A stretch of DNA of 64,000 nt, taken from Sulfuricella denitrificans (GTDB lineage: Bacteria; Pseudomonadota; Gammaproteobacteria; Burkholderiales; Sulfuricellaceae). Below the pieces are notes generated by a model that was not told where the DNA came from, made no database searches, and saw only the letters and a list, made by a program, of their open reading frames with translations. Within the stretch, counting starts at the first letter, position 1; every line of letters starts with the position of its first letter. The stretch lies in the NCBI GenBank assembly GCA_002632355.1, contig NSJJ01000001.1:186001-250000 (forward strand), in the 5' to 3' direction. This document shows positions 20,179 to 31,494 of this stretch, in pieces. The position numbers and the translations under genes were made by a program.

Positions 20179-20349
20179 ATGAACAGGATTGTTGCGCTGA
20201 TTGCGCTCAAGGTGTTTCTTCTGGTAACAGTGACTGCGGGTGTGGTGCTCAGCATGGGTGGCTGCAATACCGTACAGGGCCTGGGAAAGGATGTTTCCAA
20301 GCTGGGTGACAAGATCGAGAACAAAGCCGAAGAAAAAAAGAAATATTAA
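20179..20349 (+). CDS. Entericidin-like small lipoprotein (56 aa)
   Basis: MNRIVALIALKVFLLVTVTAGVVLSMGGCNTVQGLGKDVSKLGDKIENKAEEKKKY: lipobox and entericidin-like tail; preceded by AGGAGG. Absent from the ORF track because of its length. Confidence 0.85.
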   Translation: MNRIVALIALKVFLLVTVTAGVVLSMGGCNTVQGLGKDVSKLGDKIENKAEEKKKY

Positions 20350-20988
20350 ATGGATAAATTCACCATTCTTGATGGTTTGGTGGCGCCGCTGGATCGCGCC
20401 AATGTCGATACTGACGCCATTATCCCGAAACAGTTCCTGAAATCCATCAAGCGCAGCGGTTTCGGGCCGAACCTGTTTGACGAATGGCGTTATCTCGATC
20501 ATGGCGAGCCGGGCATGGATAATTCCGGTCGTCCGCTTAACCCGGATTTCGTGCTCAACCAGCCGCGCTATCAGGGTGCGGAGATTCTAGTCGTGCGCGA
20601 AAATTTCGGCTGTGGATCGAGCCGCGAGCATGCGCCCTGGGCGCTGCTGGATTATGGCTTCCGTGTCGTGATTGCGCCCAGCTTTGCGGATATTTTTTTC
20701 AACAACTGTTTCAAGAATGGCATTTTGCCGATCGTGCTCGATGCCGGGAGCGTGGATCAGTTGTTCAGCGAAGTGGCGGCACAGCCGGGATACCGGCTGT
20801 GCGTAGATCTGGAAGCGCAGACGGTCACCACGCCAGGTGGGCATGTGTTCGGCTTCGATGTGGACAGCTTCCGCAAGTACTGCCTGCTGCATGGCCTTGA
20901 TGATATCGGCCTGACCCTGCAGCATGCAGACAAAATCACGGCTTATGAAGAGCGGCGCAAGCAGGAAGCGCCGTGGTTGTTTAACTAG
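20350..20988 (+). CDS. leuD: 3-isopropylmalate dehydratase small subunit
   Basis: [38 protein letters not shown]. Confidence 0.97.
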   Translation: MDKFTILDGLVAPLDRANVDTDAIIPKQFLKSIKRSGFGPNLFDEWRYLDHGEPGMDNSGRPLNPDFVLNQPRYQGAEILVVRENFGCGSSREHAPWALLDYGFRVVIAPSFADIFFNNCFKNGILPIVLDAGSVDQLFSEVAAQPGYRLCVDLEAQTVTTPGGHVFGFDVDSFRKYCLLHGLDDIGLTLQHADKITAYEERRKQEAPWLFN

Positions 20989-21071
20989 CAGTCAGCAGTC
21001 AGGGCAGGTGGCATTGAAAAGCGCTGCTTGAAAACTGATTGCTGAAAGCGGATTGCTGAAAGCTATCAATA

Positions 21072-22136
21072 ATGAAAATTGCAGTATTGCCCGGTGATGG
21101 AATCGGGCCGGAAATCGTCGCTCAGGCTGTCAAGGTTCTGAAAGCATTGGCCACTGATGGCATGAAAATCGAGCTGGAGCAGGCGCACATCGGCGGCGCC
21201 GGCTACGATGCGGCGGGCGACCCTTTGCCTGAAGCCACCATGAAGCTGGCGCAGGCTTCGGATGCCGTTTTGCTGGGCGCAGTGGGCGGCTGGGAATATG
21301 ACAAGCTGCCTCGTCCAATGCGCCCGGAGCAGGGCTTGCTGCGTATCCGCAAGGGCATGGGCGTGTTCGCCAATTTGCGCCCCGCATTGCTGTATCCGGA
21401 ACTGGCCAGCGCCTCCACGCTCAAGCCGGAAGTGGTGTCGGGGCTGGACATCATGATCGTGCGCGAGTTGACGGGCGATATCTATTTCGGCCAGCCGCGC
21501 GGCGTTCAGATCAATGACAAGGGCGAACGCGAGGGTATTAACACCATGCGCTATTCGGAGTCGGAAATTCGCCGCATCGCAAAGGTGGGTTACGAGATTG
21601 CCATGAAGCGCAGCCGCAAGATGTGCTCGGTGGACAAGGCCAACGTGCTGGAAACCACGGAGTTGTGGCGCGAGATCGTCACTGAAATGAACAAGGAATA
21701 CCCTGAAGTCGAACTTTCACACATGTATGTGGATAATGCCGCGATGCAACTGGTGCGCGCGCCCAAGCAGTTCGACGTGATGATTACCGGGAATATTTTT
21801 GGCGACATTCTGTCCGACGAGGCTTCCATGCTCACCGGCTCCATCGGCATGCTGCCTTCCGCTTCACTGGACGCCAACAAGAAGGGTCTGTACGAACCAA
21901 GCCACGGCTCCGCGCCGGATATTGCGGGGAAAGACATTGCCAATCCATTGGCGACCATACTCTCCGCAGCGATGATGCTGCGCTACACTTTCAATAACGA
22001 AGACGGTGCGACCCGCATCGAAAATGCGGTAAAAAAAGTGCTGGCGCAGGGTTATCGCACTGTGGATATCTATACCGAAGGCACGCAGAAAATATCGTGC
22101 AGCGCGATGGGTGATGCAGTGGTAAAGAATCTGTGA
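21072..22136 (+). CDS. leuB: 3-isopropylmalate dehydrogenase
   Basis: [48 protein letters not shown]. Confidence 0.97.
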   Translation: MKIAVLPGDGIGPEIVAQAVKVLKALATDGMKIELEQAHIGGAGYDAAGDPLPEATMKLAQASDAVLLGAVGGWEYDKLPRPMRPEQGLLRIRKGMGVFANLRPALLYPELASASTLKPEVVSGLDIMIVRELTGDIYFGQPRGVQINDKGEREGINTMRYSESEIRRIAKVGYEIAMKRSRKMCSVDKANVLETTELWREIVTEMNKEYPEVELSHMYVDNAAMQLVRAPKQFDVMITGNIFGDILSDEASMLTGSIGMLPSASLDANKKGLYEPSHGSAPDIAGKDIANPLATILSAAMMLRYTFNNEDGATRIENAVKKVLAQGYRTVDIYTEGTQKISCSAMGDAVVKNL

Positions 22137-22146
22137 AACGGGAAAG

Positions 22147-22224
22147 GTGAAGCCGCTTCGCTGTAAAAAGTGAACGGCCGCGCATTTCACTTTTTACAAC
22201 GAAGGCGAAGCCGAGTGGCTTCAC
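22147..22224. repeat. Long interrupted palindrome between leuB and asd
   Basis: GTGAAGCC-GCTTCGC-TGTAAAAAGTGAA / TTCACTTTTTACA-(n6)-GCGAAGC-(n5)-GGCTTCAC; stems of 8, 7 and 13 bp, all perfect. Confidence 0.8.
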
Positions 22225-22251
22225 ATGTCACAATTTTTAGAGGTTAACAAA

Positions 22252-23364
22252 ATGATGCGAGTAGGTCTGATCGGCTGGCGCGGCATGGTGGGTTCGGTGC
22301 TGATGCAGCGCATGCGCGAAGAGAAGGATTTCGAGGTGATCGATCCGGTGTTCTTCACCACCTCCAATCCGGGTGGCAAGGGTCCCGATATCGGCAAGGA
22401 TGTGCCGCCGCTCAAGGATGCAAAAGACATCAACGAACTCAAGGCCATGGATGCCATCATCTCCTGCCAGGGGGGCGATTACACCAAGGAAGTGTATGGC
22501 GACCTGCGCGCTGCCGGCTGGCAGGGTTACTGGATCGATGCGGCCTCCACGCTGCGCATGAAGGACGAGGCCATCATCATTCTCGATCCGGTCAACAGGA
22601 ATGTCATCAAGGACGGCCTGGCCAAGGGCGTCAAGACCTATGTGGGCGGCAACTGCACCGTCAGCCTGATGCTGATGGCCATTGGCGGCCTGTTCGACCA
22701 GGGCCTGATCGAATGGATCAGCCCCATGACCTATCAGGCGGCCTCCGGCGCCGGCGCGCGCAATATGCGCGAACTGATCCAGCAGATGGGCGCGGTCAAC
22801 AGCGAGGTCAAGCCGCTGCTGGATGACCCGGCTTCCGCAATTCTGGAAATCGATCGCAAGGTTGCCGATTTCATCCGTTCCGAGCATTATCCGGTGGATG
22901 CATGGCCTGTGCCGCTTGCAGGCTCGCTGATTCCATGGATCGACGTGGCCCTCGAAACCGGCCAGAGCAAGGAAGAGTGGAAGGCGCAGGTGGAGTGCAA
23001 CAAGATCCTGGGACGTTCCGACAACCAGGTCCCCATTGATGGCCTGTGCGTGCGCATCGGAGCAATGCGTTGCCATAGCCAGGCATTGACCATCAAAATG
23101 ACGAAGGACGTGCCGCTGGACGAGATTCACGGCATCATCGCCGCGCACAACGACTGGGTGAAAGTGGTGCCGAACGACCGCGAGATCACCATGCGCGAGC
23201 TGACGCCCGCCGCCGTGACTGGCACGCTGACCGTGCCGGTGGGGCGCATGCGCAAGCTCAATATGGGGCCGCAGTATTTGTCCGCCTTTACTGTCGGTGA
23301 TCAGTTGCTATGGGGTGCGGCTGAACCGCTGCGCCGCATGTTACGCATCCTGATCGAAGCTTGA
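22252..23364 (+). CDS. asd: Aspartate-semialdehyde dehydrogenase
   Basis: [65 protein letters not shown]. Confidence 0.96.
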   Translation: MMRVGLIGWRGMVGSVLMQRMREEKDFEVIDPVFFTTSNPGGKGPDIGKDVPPLKDAKDINELKAMDAIISCQGGDYTKEVYGDLRAAGWQGYWIDAASTLRMKDEAIIILDPVNRNVIKDGLAKGVKTYVGGNCTVSLMLMAIGGLFDQGLIEWISPMTYQAASGAGARNMRELIQQMGAVNSEVKPLLDDPASAILEIDRKVADFIRSEHYPVDAWPVPLAGSLIPWIDVALETGQSKEEWKAQVECNKILGRSDNQVPIDGLCVRIGAMRCHSQALTIKMTKDVPLDEIHGIIAAHNDWVKVVPNDREITMRELTPAAVTGTLTVPVGRMRKLNMGPQYLSAFTVGDQLLWGAAEPLRRMLRILIEA

Positions 23365-23383
23365 TTTTGAATTCAGGCCTGTA

Positions 23384-23414
23384 AAAAAGCCCGCAGATAT
23401 TTGCGGGTTTTTTT
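23384..23414 (+). terminator. Intrinsic terminator after asd
   Basis: aaaaaagCCCGCA-gatatt-TGCGGGttttttt. Confidence 0.85.
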
Positions 23415-23555
23415 ATTTTATTTCTTGCTTTGTTCTTCTAGTTTATTGTTTATTAAAAGAAGATCGATGTTATCTGACATATAAGTTTAGCTTGCATCCC
23501 TAACTATATGATGTTAAGTTAATTAGCGTAGCCAAAATTATAGAATGAGGGTGGC

Positions 23556-26459
23556 ATGGTGCGCACATTCAAATTAAAACCGTGGGTATATGCAGGCTTG
23601 TTAGCCCTGTCGCCTATTACCGCAGACGCAGCGGGGCTGGGGCGATTGACTGTCACTTCTGCGCTGGGGCAACCCTTGCGGGCAGAAATTGAACTGGTTT
23701 CGGTTAATAAGGAAGAGCTAGGTTCCGTTGCCGCTCGCCTTGCTTCGGCAGACGCCTTCAAGGAGGCGCGGCTTGAGCGCGGTATTTCCTTGCTGGATAT
23801 CAGATTCAGCGTTGAAGAGAAAAAAGATGGCACTTCTGTCATCAAGCTTGCCAGTACTCAGCCAATCAACGAGCCTTTTCTGGATATGCTGGTCGAGTTG
23901 AACTGGGCCGCCGGTCGCCTATTGCGCGAATACACTGTATTACTCGATCCCCCCGGTTTTTCTGCGCCGCAGGCTTTTCAGCCTGTAGCTGCGCCAGTTG
24001 TTAAATCCGCATCCGCCCCGGTACAGCAGCCAGATTTTGTTGCGCCAGCATCTCCGGGAGGCTCAAAGGGGGAGGCGGGAGCGCCAGTCAAGGCAGCGAA
24101 ACCCGGGAAAAAGCCCGTCGAATCCAGCCAGGGGGTTGCTGAAGCAGGCACTTACGGCCCGGTAAAAAAAGGTGAAACGCTGACAGCAATAGCCTCCCAG
24201 TTGAAGCCGGAAGGTTACAATCTGGAGCAGATGCTGGTGGCTTTGTATCAGTCAAACACACAGGCGTTTTCCGGAAAAAATATGCACCGGCTTAAAACCG
24301 GACAGATTCTGCGCGTTCCGGAAGAGAAAGAAATTGCATCGGTCGGGCGTGCCGAGGCCAGTCATGAGCTGAAAGCCCATACGGCTGACTGGAAAGCTTA
24401 TCGTCAGAAACTTGCTGCCGCCGTCGAAGAAGCGCCGGCGCCTGCAGATGAAGCACCTAAGCAGGCAGTAAAAGGAAAGATTACCACGGCAGTCGAGGAT
24501 AAAGCGGCGCCGTCTCCTGCGCCCAGCAAGGATGTGCTTAAGGTAACCAAAGGCGAAGCTGTTGATGGCAAAGAGCTCCAGACGCTGAAAAGCAAGGTAC
24601 AGTCATTGCAGGAAGAAACGACTGCACGTGAAAAATCGCTCAAGGAAGCGAATGATCGAATTGCTTTGCTGGAAAAAAATATCAAGGAAATGCAGCAGCT
24701 CGTCGAGCTGAAAAACAAGAATCTTGCTGAACTGCAAAAACAGGCGGAAGTAAAGGCTCAGCCATCTCCCGCTCCTGTCTCGGTTGAAAAGCCGGCACAA
24801 GCTCCCGTCAAGCCGGTTGAGCCTGTGGCCGTACCTGCAGAAGAACCCAAGGCTGTGGCGGAAAAACCCATCGTCAAACCCAAAGTGGAGCCTGTCAAGC
24901 CGAAGCCGGTTGTCGCACCAGTTGCTGAGCCTGGCCTGCTGGATAACCTGATGGGCAATCCTTTGTATCTGGCGGGTGCTGGTGGCGCTTTAGCGCTGCT
25001 GGGTGGTGGTGCACTTGTAGCTATTAACCGTCGACGCAGAAAGAGCCTGTCCAGCTTCGAAGACAGTATCCTTACGGGGGGGGATCTCAAGGCCAACACC
25101 GTATTTGGAGAAACTGCAGGTGGCGTTGTTGATACTGGCGACACCTCTTTTCTTACGGATTTCAGCCAGGCTGGCTTGGGCACTATCGATACCAATGATG
25201 TCGACCCGATTGCCGAAGCCGAGGTGTACATGGCTTACGGCCGCGATGCCCAGGCCGAGGAAATCCTTAAGGAGGCGATGGCCAAGGATGCAGGGCGTCA
25301 TGAAATTCATCTCAAACTGCTGGAGATTTACGCGGCCAGGAAAAACCTCATTGCATTCGAAACTCTCGCCGGCGAATTGTATGCCGCGATTGGTGGACAG
25401 GCCAGCCCGCTGTGGGACAAGGCTGCCGAAATGGGGCGACTGCTTGATCCCAACAATCCGTTGTATGCCGCTCATGAGGGCGGGGCTGCGAAAGCAATGC
25501 CGGAAAGCGCTGCAGTTGAGCATGTGGCTGAGGTCGCGATGCAGGATGGCGTTGACCTGAATGAGCCAACGCAGGGTCTGGTGGTGCCGGAAGATGCCGC
25601 AGAAGATCTGTCTCCTGACCTGGATTTCGGCATGGATGATATGGAGATCGAGGCTGAAGCTGAAGCTGAAGCTGAATCCTCTCCTGACGTCCTGGATACC
25701 GTTCAGAAAACTCCGGACGCTGAAGCTCAGATTGAAGAAGAGAATGACGCGCTTGAGTTCAATCTGGACGCTTTTTCCGATGAACCGGCTCAAACTGCTG
25801 CGCCAGCCGAGACTGCTTCCGAGAGCCAGGTGGATCAGGCGCTGGAATTTGATCTTGGAGATCTGATTCCACCCCAGTCTGTGAGTGAAATGGCCGAAGA
25901 AGACGTTACTGAAGCGGAAGCCGAAACGGGTGAAATTTCAGACGATCTTGATGAACTGTTAATGCCATCCGGCACGGAAGAGACAGAAACCGAAGCTGAA
26001 GAAATCACCCCGGACTTTTCTTTCGATCTGCCGGAATCCGCGACTATTTCCGAAGCAGACACTTCCGTTATGCCCGAGGCGGAGGAAGAGTCGATTGACA
26101 TTGGCTCCGCCCCGCTTCCTGAAGAGGAAACCCATCTGGATTTCAATTTCGACCTGGAAACGGAGTCGCCTGGCGTGGCTGAGGAAGCGAAAACATCCTC
26201 GATGCCGGAACTGGATCTTTCGGGGATCAGTCTGGACCTTGAAGAGCCAACTGTTGCGGCCGATGTGACAGAGGTGGCTGCCATTGACGAAGGCGTTGAA
26301 GAAAGTGGTGGAGCGGAAGTGGCTACCAAGCTCGATCTTGCACGTGCATACGTGGAAATGGGTGACAAGGAAGGGGCTAAGGAAATCCTTGAAGAGGTTT
26401 TGAAAGAGGGTAGCTCGCAGCAACAGGCAGATGCAAATCAGTTGCTGGAATCTCTCTAG
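23556..26459 (+). CDS. fimV: FimV/HubP-like polar membrane protein with LysM-type region
   Basis: N-terminal LGRLTVTSALGQPLRAEIELVSV (FimV signature), KKGETLTAIASQLKPEGYNLEQMLVALYQSN, single TM, acidic repeats, C-terminal TKLDLARAYVEMGDKEGAKEILEEVLKEGS. Confidence 0.93.
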   Translation: MVRTFKLKPWVYAGLLALSPITADAAGLGRLTVTSALGQPLRAEIELVSVNKEELGSVAARLASADAFKEARLERGISLLDIRFSVEEKKDGTSVIKLASTQPINEPFLDMLVELNWAAGRLLREYTVLLDPPGFSAPQAFQPVAAPVVKSASAPVQQPDFVAPASPGGSKGEAGAPVKAAKPGKKPVESSQGVAEAGTYGPVKKGETLTAIASQLKPEGYNLEQMLVALYQSNTQAFSGKNMHRLKTGQILRVPEEKEIASVGRAEASHELKAHTADWKAYRQKLAAAVEEAPAPADEAPKQAVKGKITTAVEDKAAPSPAPSKDVLKVTKGEAVDGKELQTLKSKVQSLQEETTAREKSLKEANDRIALLEKNIKEMQQLVELKNKNLAELQKQAEVKAQPSPAPVSVEKPAQAPVKPVEPVAVPAEEPKAVAEKPIVKPKVEPVKPKPVVAPVAEPGLLDNLMGNPLYLAGAGGALALLGGGALVAINRRRRKSLSSFEDSILTGGDLKANTVFGETAGGVVDTGDTSFLTDFSQAGLGTIDTNDVDPIAEAEVYMAYGRDAQAEEILKEAMAKDAGRHEIHLKLLEIYAARKNLIAFETLAGELYAAIGGQASPLWDKAAEMGRLLDPNNPLYAAHEGGAAKAMPESAAVEHVAEVAMQDGVDLNEPTQGLVVPEDAAEDLSPDLDFGMDDMEIEAEAEAEAESSPDVLDTVQKTPDAEAQIEEENDALEFNLDAFSDEPAQTAAPAETASESQVDQALEFDLGDLIPPQSVSEMAEEDVTEAEAETGEISDDLDELLMPSGTEETETEAEEITPDFSFDLPESATISEADTSVMPEAEEESIDIGSAPLPEEETHLDFNFDLETESPGVAEEAKTSSMPELDLSGISLDLEEPTVAADVTEVAAIDEGVEESGGAEVATKLDLARAYVEMGDKEGAKEILEEVLKEGSSQQQADANQLLESL

Positions 26460-26473
26460 AAGCGAGTTTCTGT

Positions 26474-26512
26474 AAAATGCCCTCCACGGACTTGCCGTGG
26501 GGGGCATTTTGT
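26474..26512 (+). terminator. Intrinsic terminator after fimV
   Basis: aaaatgcccTCCACGG-acttg-CCGTGGggggcatttt; strong inverted repeat with A/T flanks. Confidence 0.75.
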
Positions 26513-27145
26513 TTGCGGAGCATTTCTATTTTTCAATTTCATCCCGCCACCAAAATTCTGCTTTGGCTTGGTTTTGCGATAGTCATACAAGGTTCCGGGG
26601 TTGGGCTATTAGGCATGTTCTCTCTTGTCGTGGCGGCGCTGTTACTGGCGGGTCGAAGCTCCGGGCTGCTAGTCATGGTGCGCCGCGCCCGTTGGCTTCT
26701 TTTGTCACTCCTGCTGATCTATTCCTTTGTCACTCCGGGCGATGCCTTGATCCCGGGTTTTGGCCCGTTCAGCCCGACGTTGCAGGGTCTGTCCGGAGGT
26801 GCAATGCAGGCATGGCGACTGCTTCTGTTGCTAATCGCGCTTGGTTTGTTATTGCGCTCCTGTCTTCGGGAAGATCTGCTAAGTGGTCTCTACGTGCTGA
26901 TGCGACCCTTTCGCGTCATTGGATTCAATGCGGACAGGCTCGCCGTACGTCTCTGGCTTACCCTGCAGTATGCTGAAGGGCAGCAAGGGCGAAACGTCCA
27001 GGCGTGGTGGAGCGAATTGCGCTCGACGCTAGATACAGCAGCAGAGGCGGAAACAGAAATCACGCTTGAATTACAGGCGTTCAGATGGCGCGATGTTTTT
27101 GTTCTTATGGTTGCAGTTTTTCTGATTGGATTCGAATTTTGGTGA
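26513..27145 (+). CDS. Energy-coupling factor T-like (CbiQ/EcfT) membrane protein
   Basis: FHPATKILLWLGF start, multi-TM, AEGQQGRNVQAWW cytoplasmic motif. The ORF-track ATG (26477) lies inside the terminator stem; TTG 26513 is an alternative start. Confidence 0.7.
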   Translation: MRSISIFQFHPATKILLWLGFAIVIQGSGVGLLGMFSLVVAALLLAGRSSGLLVMVRRARWLLLSLLLIYSFVTPGDALIPGFGPFSPTLQGLSGGAMQAWRLLLLLIALGLLLRSCLREDLLSGLYVLMRPFRVIGFNADRLAVRLWLTLQYAEGQQGRNVQAWWSELRSTLDTAAEAETEITLELQAFRWRDVFVLMVAVFLIGFEFW

Positions 27146-27942
27146 GAATCGCGCTTGGCCTGGAGTACGACGGAACACGCTTTTGCGGCTGGCAAAGCCA
27201 GCCAGCGCGCTGCGGCATTCAGGACGCGCTGGAGCAGGCCCTGAGCGAAATCGCCGGCGAGCCGGTCCGGGTGCATGCCGCAGGGCGTACCGATACCGGC
27301 GTGCATGCGCTGGCACAAGTGGTGCATTTCGAAACTAAAGCGATTCGCCCTGAATCGGCCTGGGTACGGGGTTGTAACGCCTTGCTACCGGACAGCGTCA
27401 GCATCTTGTGGGCGCGGCAGGTTGCTGATGATTTTCATGCCCGCTTCTCCGCCCGGGGGCGTCAATATCGCTACCTGTTGCTCAATCACCCCGTTCGCCC
27501 GGGACTGTTCGCCGGGAAAACGGGGTGGTTCCATGCGCCGCTCGATCTGGAGCGCATGCGCGAGGGAGCGGTTTACCTGCTGGGCGAGCATGATTTCTCC
27601 GCCTTCCGCGCTTCGGCCTGTCAGGCCAAGTCTCCAGTGAGAAATTTACGCCGCCTGACAATCGTACGTCAGGGCGACATGCTGATTTTCGATCTTGCCG
27701 CCAATGGTTTTCTGCACCACATGGTGCGCAATATCGTGGGTTGCCTGGTGTATGTGGGCAAGGGCAAGCACCCGCCGGAATGGATGGCCGAACTGCTGCA
27801 GCACGCGGACCGCACTCGCGCTGCGCCGACCTTCTCGCCGGACGGGCTGTACTTTTCGGGGGTGGATTATGATCCGAAATGGAATTTGCCCAATTCGGGC
27901 CGGATGCTAGAATGCTTCCCCGCACCTGATCTGCAGAAGTAA
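27142..27942 (+). CDS. truA: tRNA pseudouridine(38-40) synthase TruA (GTG start)
   Basis: VRIALGLEYDGTRFCGWQSQP, AAGRTDTGVHALAQVVHF, GNGF-like NGFLHHMVRNIVG. Confidence 0.96.
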   Translation: MRIALGLEYDGTRFCGWQSQPARCGIQDALEQALSEIAGEPVRVHAAGRTDTGVHALAQVVHFETKAIRPESAWVRGCNALLPDSVSILWARQVADDFHARFSARGRQYRYLLLNHPVRPGLFAGKTGWFHAPLDLERMREGAVYLLGEHDFSAFRASACQAKSPVRNLRRLTIVRQGDMLIFDLAANGFLHHMVRNIVGCLVYVGKGKHPPEWMAELLQHADRTRAAPTFSPDGLYFSGVDYDPKWNLPNSGRMLECFPAPDLQK

Positions 27943-27946
27943 GCTC

Positions 27947-28567
27947 ATGACCCGCTCCAAAATCTGTGGCATTACCCGTATCGAAGACGGCATGGTGGCT
28001 GCCCGGGAGGGCGCCGATGCGATCGGACTGGTTTTTTATCCGCCCAGCCCGCGCCATGTCACGATCGAACCGGCCGTTGCCATCGCAGCTGCATTGCCGC
28101 CGTTTGTCTCGACCGTGGGTCTGTTCGTCAATCCGGAGGCAGCCGATGTCGTGACGGTGCTGGCTGAATTGCGCCTGGATCTGCTGCAATTCCATGGCGA
28201 CGAAACCCCTGAATTCTGCGCCAGCTTTGGCGTGCCCTATCTCAAGGCAGTGCGCGTCAAACCCGGGGTGGATTTGCTACAATACGCAATTCGCTTCCGT
28301 GGCGCCAGGGGACTTTTGCTGGACGCCTTTGTCGACGGCCAGGCCGGAGGCACCGGGCAGTCTTTCGACTGGGAACTGATTCCGGCTGGGTTGCCGTTGC
28401 CGGTGATCCTTTCGGGTGGTCTGGACCCGGCTAATGTCAGAGCGGCCATCGAACGGGTCAGGCCGTGGGCGGTGGATGTATCGAGCGGCGTCGAAGCCGG
28501 CAAGGGCATAAAGGACGCGGCCAGAATCGCCGCATTCATGCGGGAAGTACGCAAGGAGTGTGTATAA
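27947..28567 (+). CDS. trpF: Phosphoribosylanthranilate isomerase
   Basis: KICGITRIEDG, VGLFVNPE, LQFHGDETPEFC, VDVSSGVEAGKGIKD. Confidence 0.97.
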   Translation: MTRSKICGITRIEDGMVAAREGADAIGLVFYPPSPRHVTIEPAVAIAAALPPFVSTVGLFVNPEAADVVTVLAELRLDLLQFHGDETPEFCASFGVPYLKAVRVKPGVDLLQYAIRFRGARGLLLDAFVDGQAGGTGQSFDWELIPAGLPLPVILSGGLDPANVRAAIERVRPWAVDVSSGVEAGKGIKDAARIAAFMREVRKECV

Positions 28568-29767
<1,200 letters not shown>

Positions 29768-29780
29768 CAACGGAATTTTC

Positions 29781-30584
29781 ATGTCACGCATAGCAGCTAC
29801 TTTCAAGACTCTTCGCGATCAGGGCAAAAAAGCCCTGATCCCCTTCATCACCGCCGGAGATCCTTCTCCTGCCCATACCGTGCCGTTGATGCACAGGCTG
29901 GTCGAGGCGGGAGCGGATATCCTCGAACTGGGGGTGCCGTTCTCCGACCCCATGGCGGACGGACCCACCATTCAGCGCGCCAGTGAGCGTGCCCTGAAGC
30001 ATGGGGTGGGTCTCAATGATGTTCTGGGGATGGTTGCCGAATTCAGAAAAACCAATTTGATGACCCCGGTGGTGCTGATGGGGTACGCCAACCCGATCGA
30101 GGCCATGGGCTACGAAAAGTTTGCCCTGTCCGCCAGTAATGCAGGCGTGGACGGCGTACTGACGGTGGATTATCCGCCAGAAGAATGTGCCGACCTGGCT
30201 ACCGCCTTGCAGCTGCGCGATATCGATATGATTTTCCTGCTTTCGCCAACCACTCCGGAAAAACGTTTCCAGCTGGTGGCAAAACTGGCACGAGGTTTTA
30301 TTTACTACGTTTCACTTAAAGGTGTGACCGGCTCGGCTAATCTGGATCTGCAGGAAGTCAGCCGGAAGATTCCTGTCATACAGGCAGCTGCCCGTTTGCC
30401 GGTGGGAGTCGGTTTTGGTATTCGCGATGGTGAAACGGCCAGGGCGGTTGCACAGTTTTCCGATGCGGTGGTAATTGGCAGCCGTATCGTGCAGGAAATC
30501 GAAAATTCACTCGCAGACGCCGTGGCGCAGAACGTGTTTGTGCTGGTCAAGGGCATCCGCACTGCCATGGACGCTAAGAGCTAA
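29781..30584 (+). CDS. trpA: Tryptophan synthase alpha chain
   Basis: [43 protein letters not shown]. Confidence 0.98.
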   Translation: MSRIAATFKTLRDQGKKALIPFITAGDPSPAHTVPLMHRLVEAGADILELGVPFSDPMADGPTIQRASERALKHGVGLNDVLGMVAEFRKTNLMTPVVLMGYANPIEAMGYEKFALSASNAGVDGVLTVDYPPEECADLATALQLRDIDMIFLLSPTTPEKRFQLVAKLARGFIYYVSLKGVTGSANLDLQEVSRKIPVIQAAARLPVGVGFGIRDGETARAVAQFSDAVVIGSRIVQEIENSLADAVAQNVFVLVKGIRTAMDAKS

Positions 30585-30595
30585 AAGGATAAATC

Positions 30596-31465
30596 ATGAG
30601 CTGGTTCGAGAAACTTCTACCCCCCAAAATCAAGCGCAAGATCAGTAGCGAGAACAAGAAATCCGTACCCGAAGGATTATGGAGCAAGTGCCCGACCTGT
30701 GAGTCGGTACTGTACCGGACCGATCTGGAAAAGAATCTCGAGGTGTGCCCGAAATGTGGTCATCACTACAGGATTTCCGCGCGCACCCGTTTGCACCTGC
30801 TGCTTGACGCCGAGGGGCGTCAGGAAATCGGCGCCAGCGTGACACCGGTCGATAGTCTGAAATTCAAGGATAGCAAGCGTTATACCGAGCGTCTCGTGGA
30901 TGCGAAGCGGGATACCGGCGAGACGGATGCGCTGGTGGTCATGCAGGGCAGTGTCAAGAATGTTCATCTTGTAGCGGCGGCGTTTGAATTCAAATTCATG
31001 GGCGGGTCCATGGGTTCGGTGGTGGGCGAACGTTTCGTACGCGGCGTGGATGTGTGCCTGGAAAAAAAATTGCCCTTTGTCTGTTTCTCCGCCAGCGGCG
31101 GTGCGCGCATGCAGGAAGGCCTGCTGTCCCTGATGCAGATGGCCAAGACCAGTGCGGCACTGGCCAGACTGGGTGATGCCGGTTTGCCGTTCATCTCGGT
31201 TCTTACTGATCCGACCATGGGTGGCGTATCTGCCAGTTTTGCCATGCTCGGCGACGTCATTGTGGCGGAACCCAATGCATTGATTGGCTTCGCCGGGCCG
31301 CGCGTGATCGAACAAACGGTACGCGAAACTTTGCCCGAAGGTTTTCAGCGCGCCGAGTTCCTGGTCGAGCATGGCGCTGTGGACCTGATCGTCGACCGTC
31401 GCCAGATGCGCGACCGGCTTGCCAGCCTGATAACCATGATGTCGCGGATGCCGGCTGCGGCCTAG
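30596..31465 (+). CDS. accD: Acetyl-CoA carboxylase carboxyltransferase subunit beta
   Basis: Zn ribbon [51 protein letters not shown]. Confidence 0.98.
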   Translation: MSWFEKLLPPKIKRKISSENKKSVPEGLWSKCPTCESVLYRTDLEKNLEVCPKCGHHYRISARTRLHLLLDAEGRQEIGASVTPVDSLKFKDSKRYTERLVDAKRDTGETDALVVMQGSVKNVHLVAAAFEFKFMGGSMGSVVGERFVRGVDVCLEKKLPFVCFSASGGARMQEGLLSLMQMAKTSAALARLGDAGLPFISVLTDPTMGGVSASFAMLGDVIVAEPNALIGFAGPRVIEQTVRETLPEGFQRAEFLVEHGAVDLIVDRRQMRDRLASLITMMSRMPAAA

Positions 31466-31494
31466 GCACCTGTCGGGCTGAGCTGAAGATAGCC

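Noticed and set aside
22237-23148. 303-aa minus-strand ORF
   Set aside because: Antisense shadow of asd.
25648-25680. (GCTGAA)n hexamer run inside fimV
   Set aside because: In-frame Glu-Ala repeats in the acidic region expected for FimV; not evidence of phase variation by itself.
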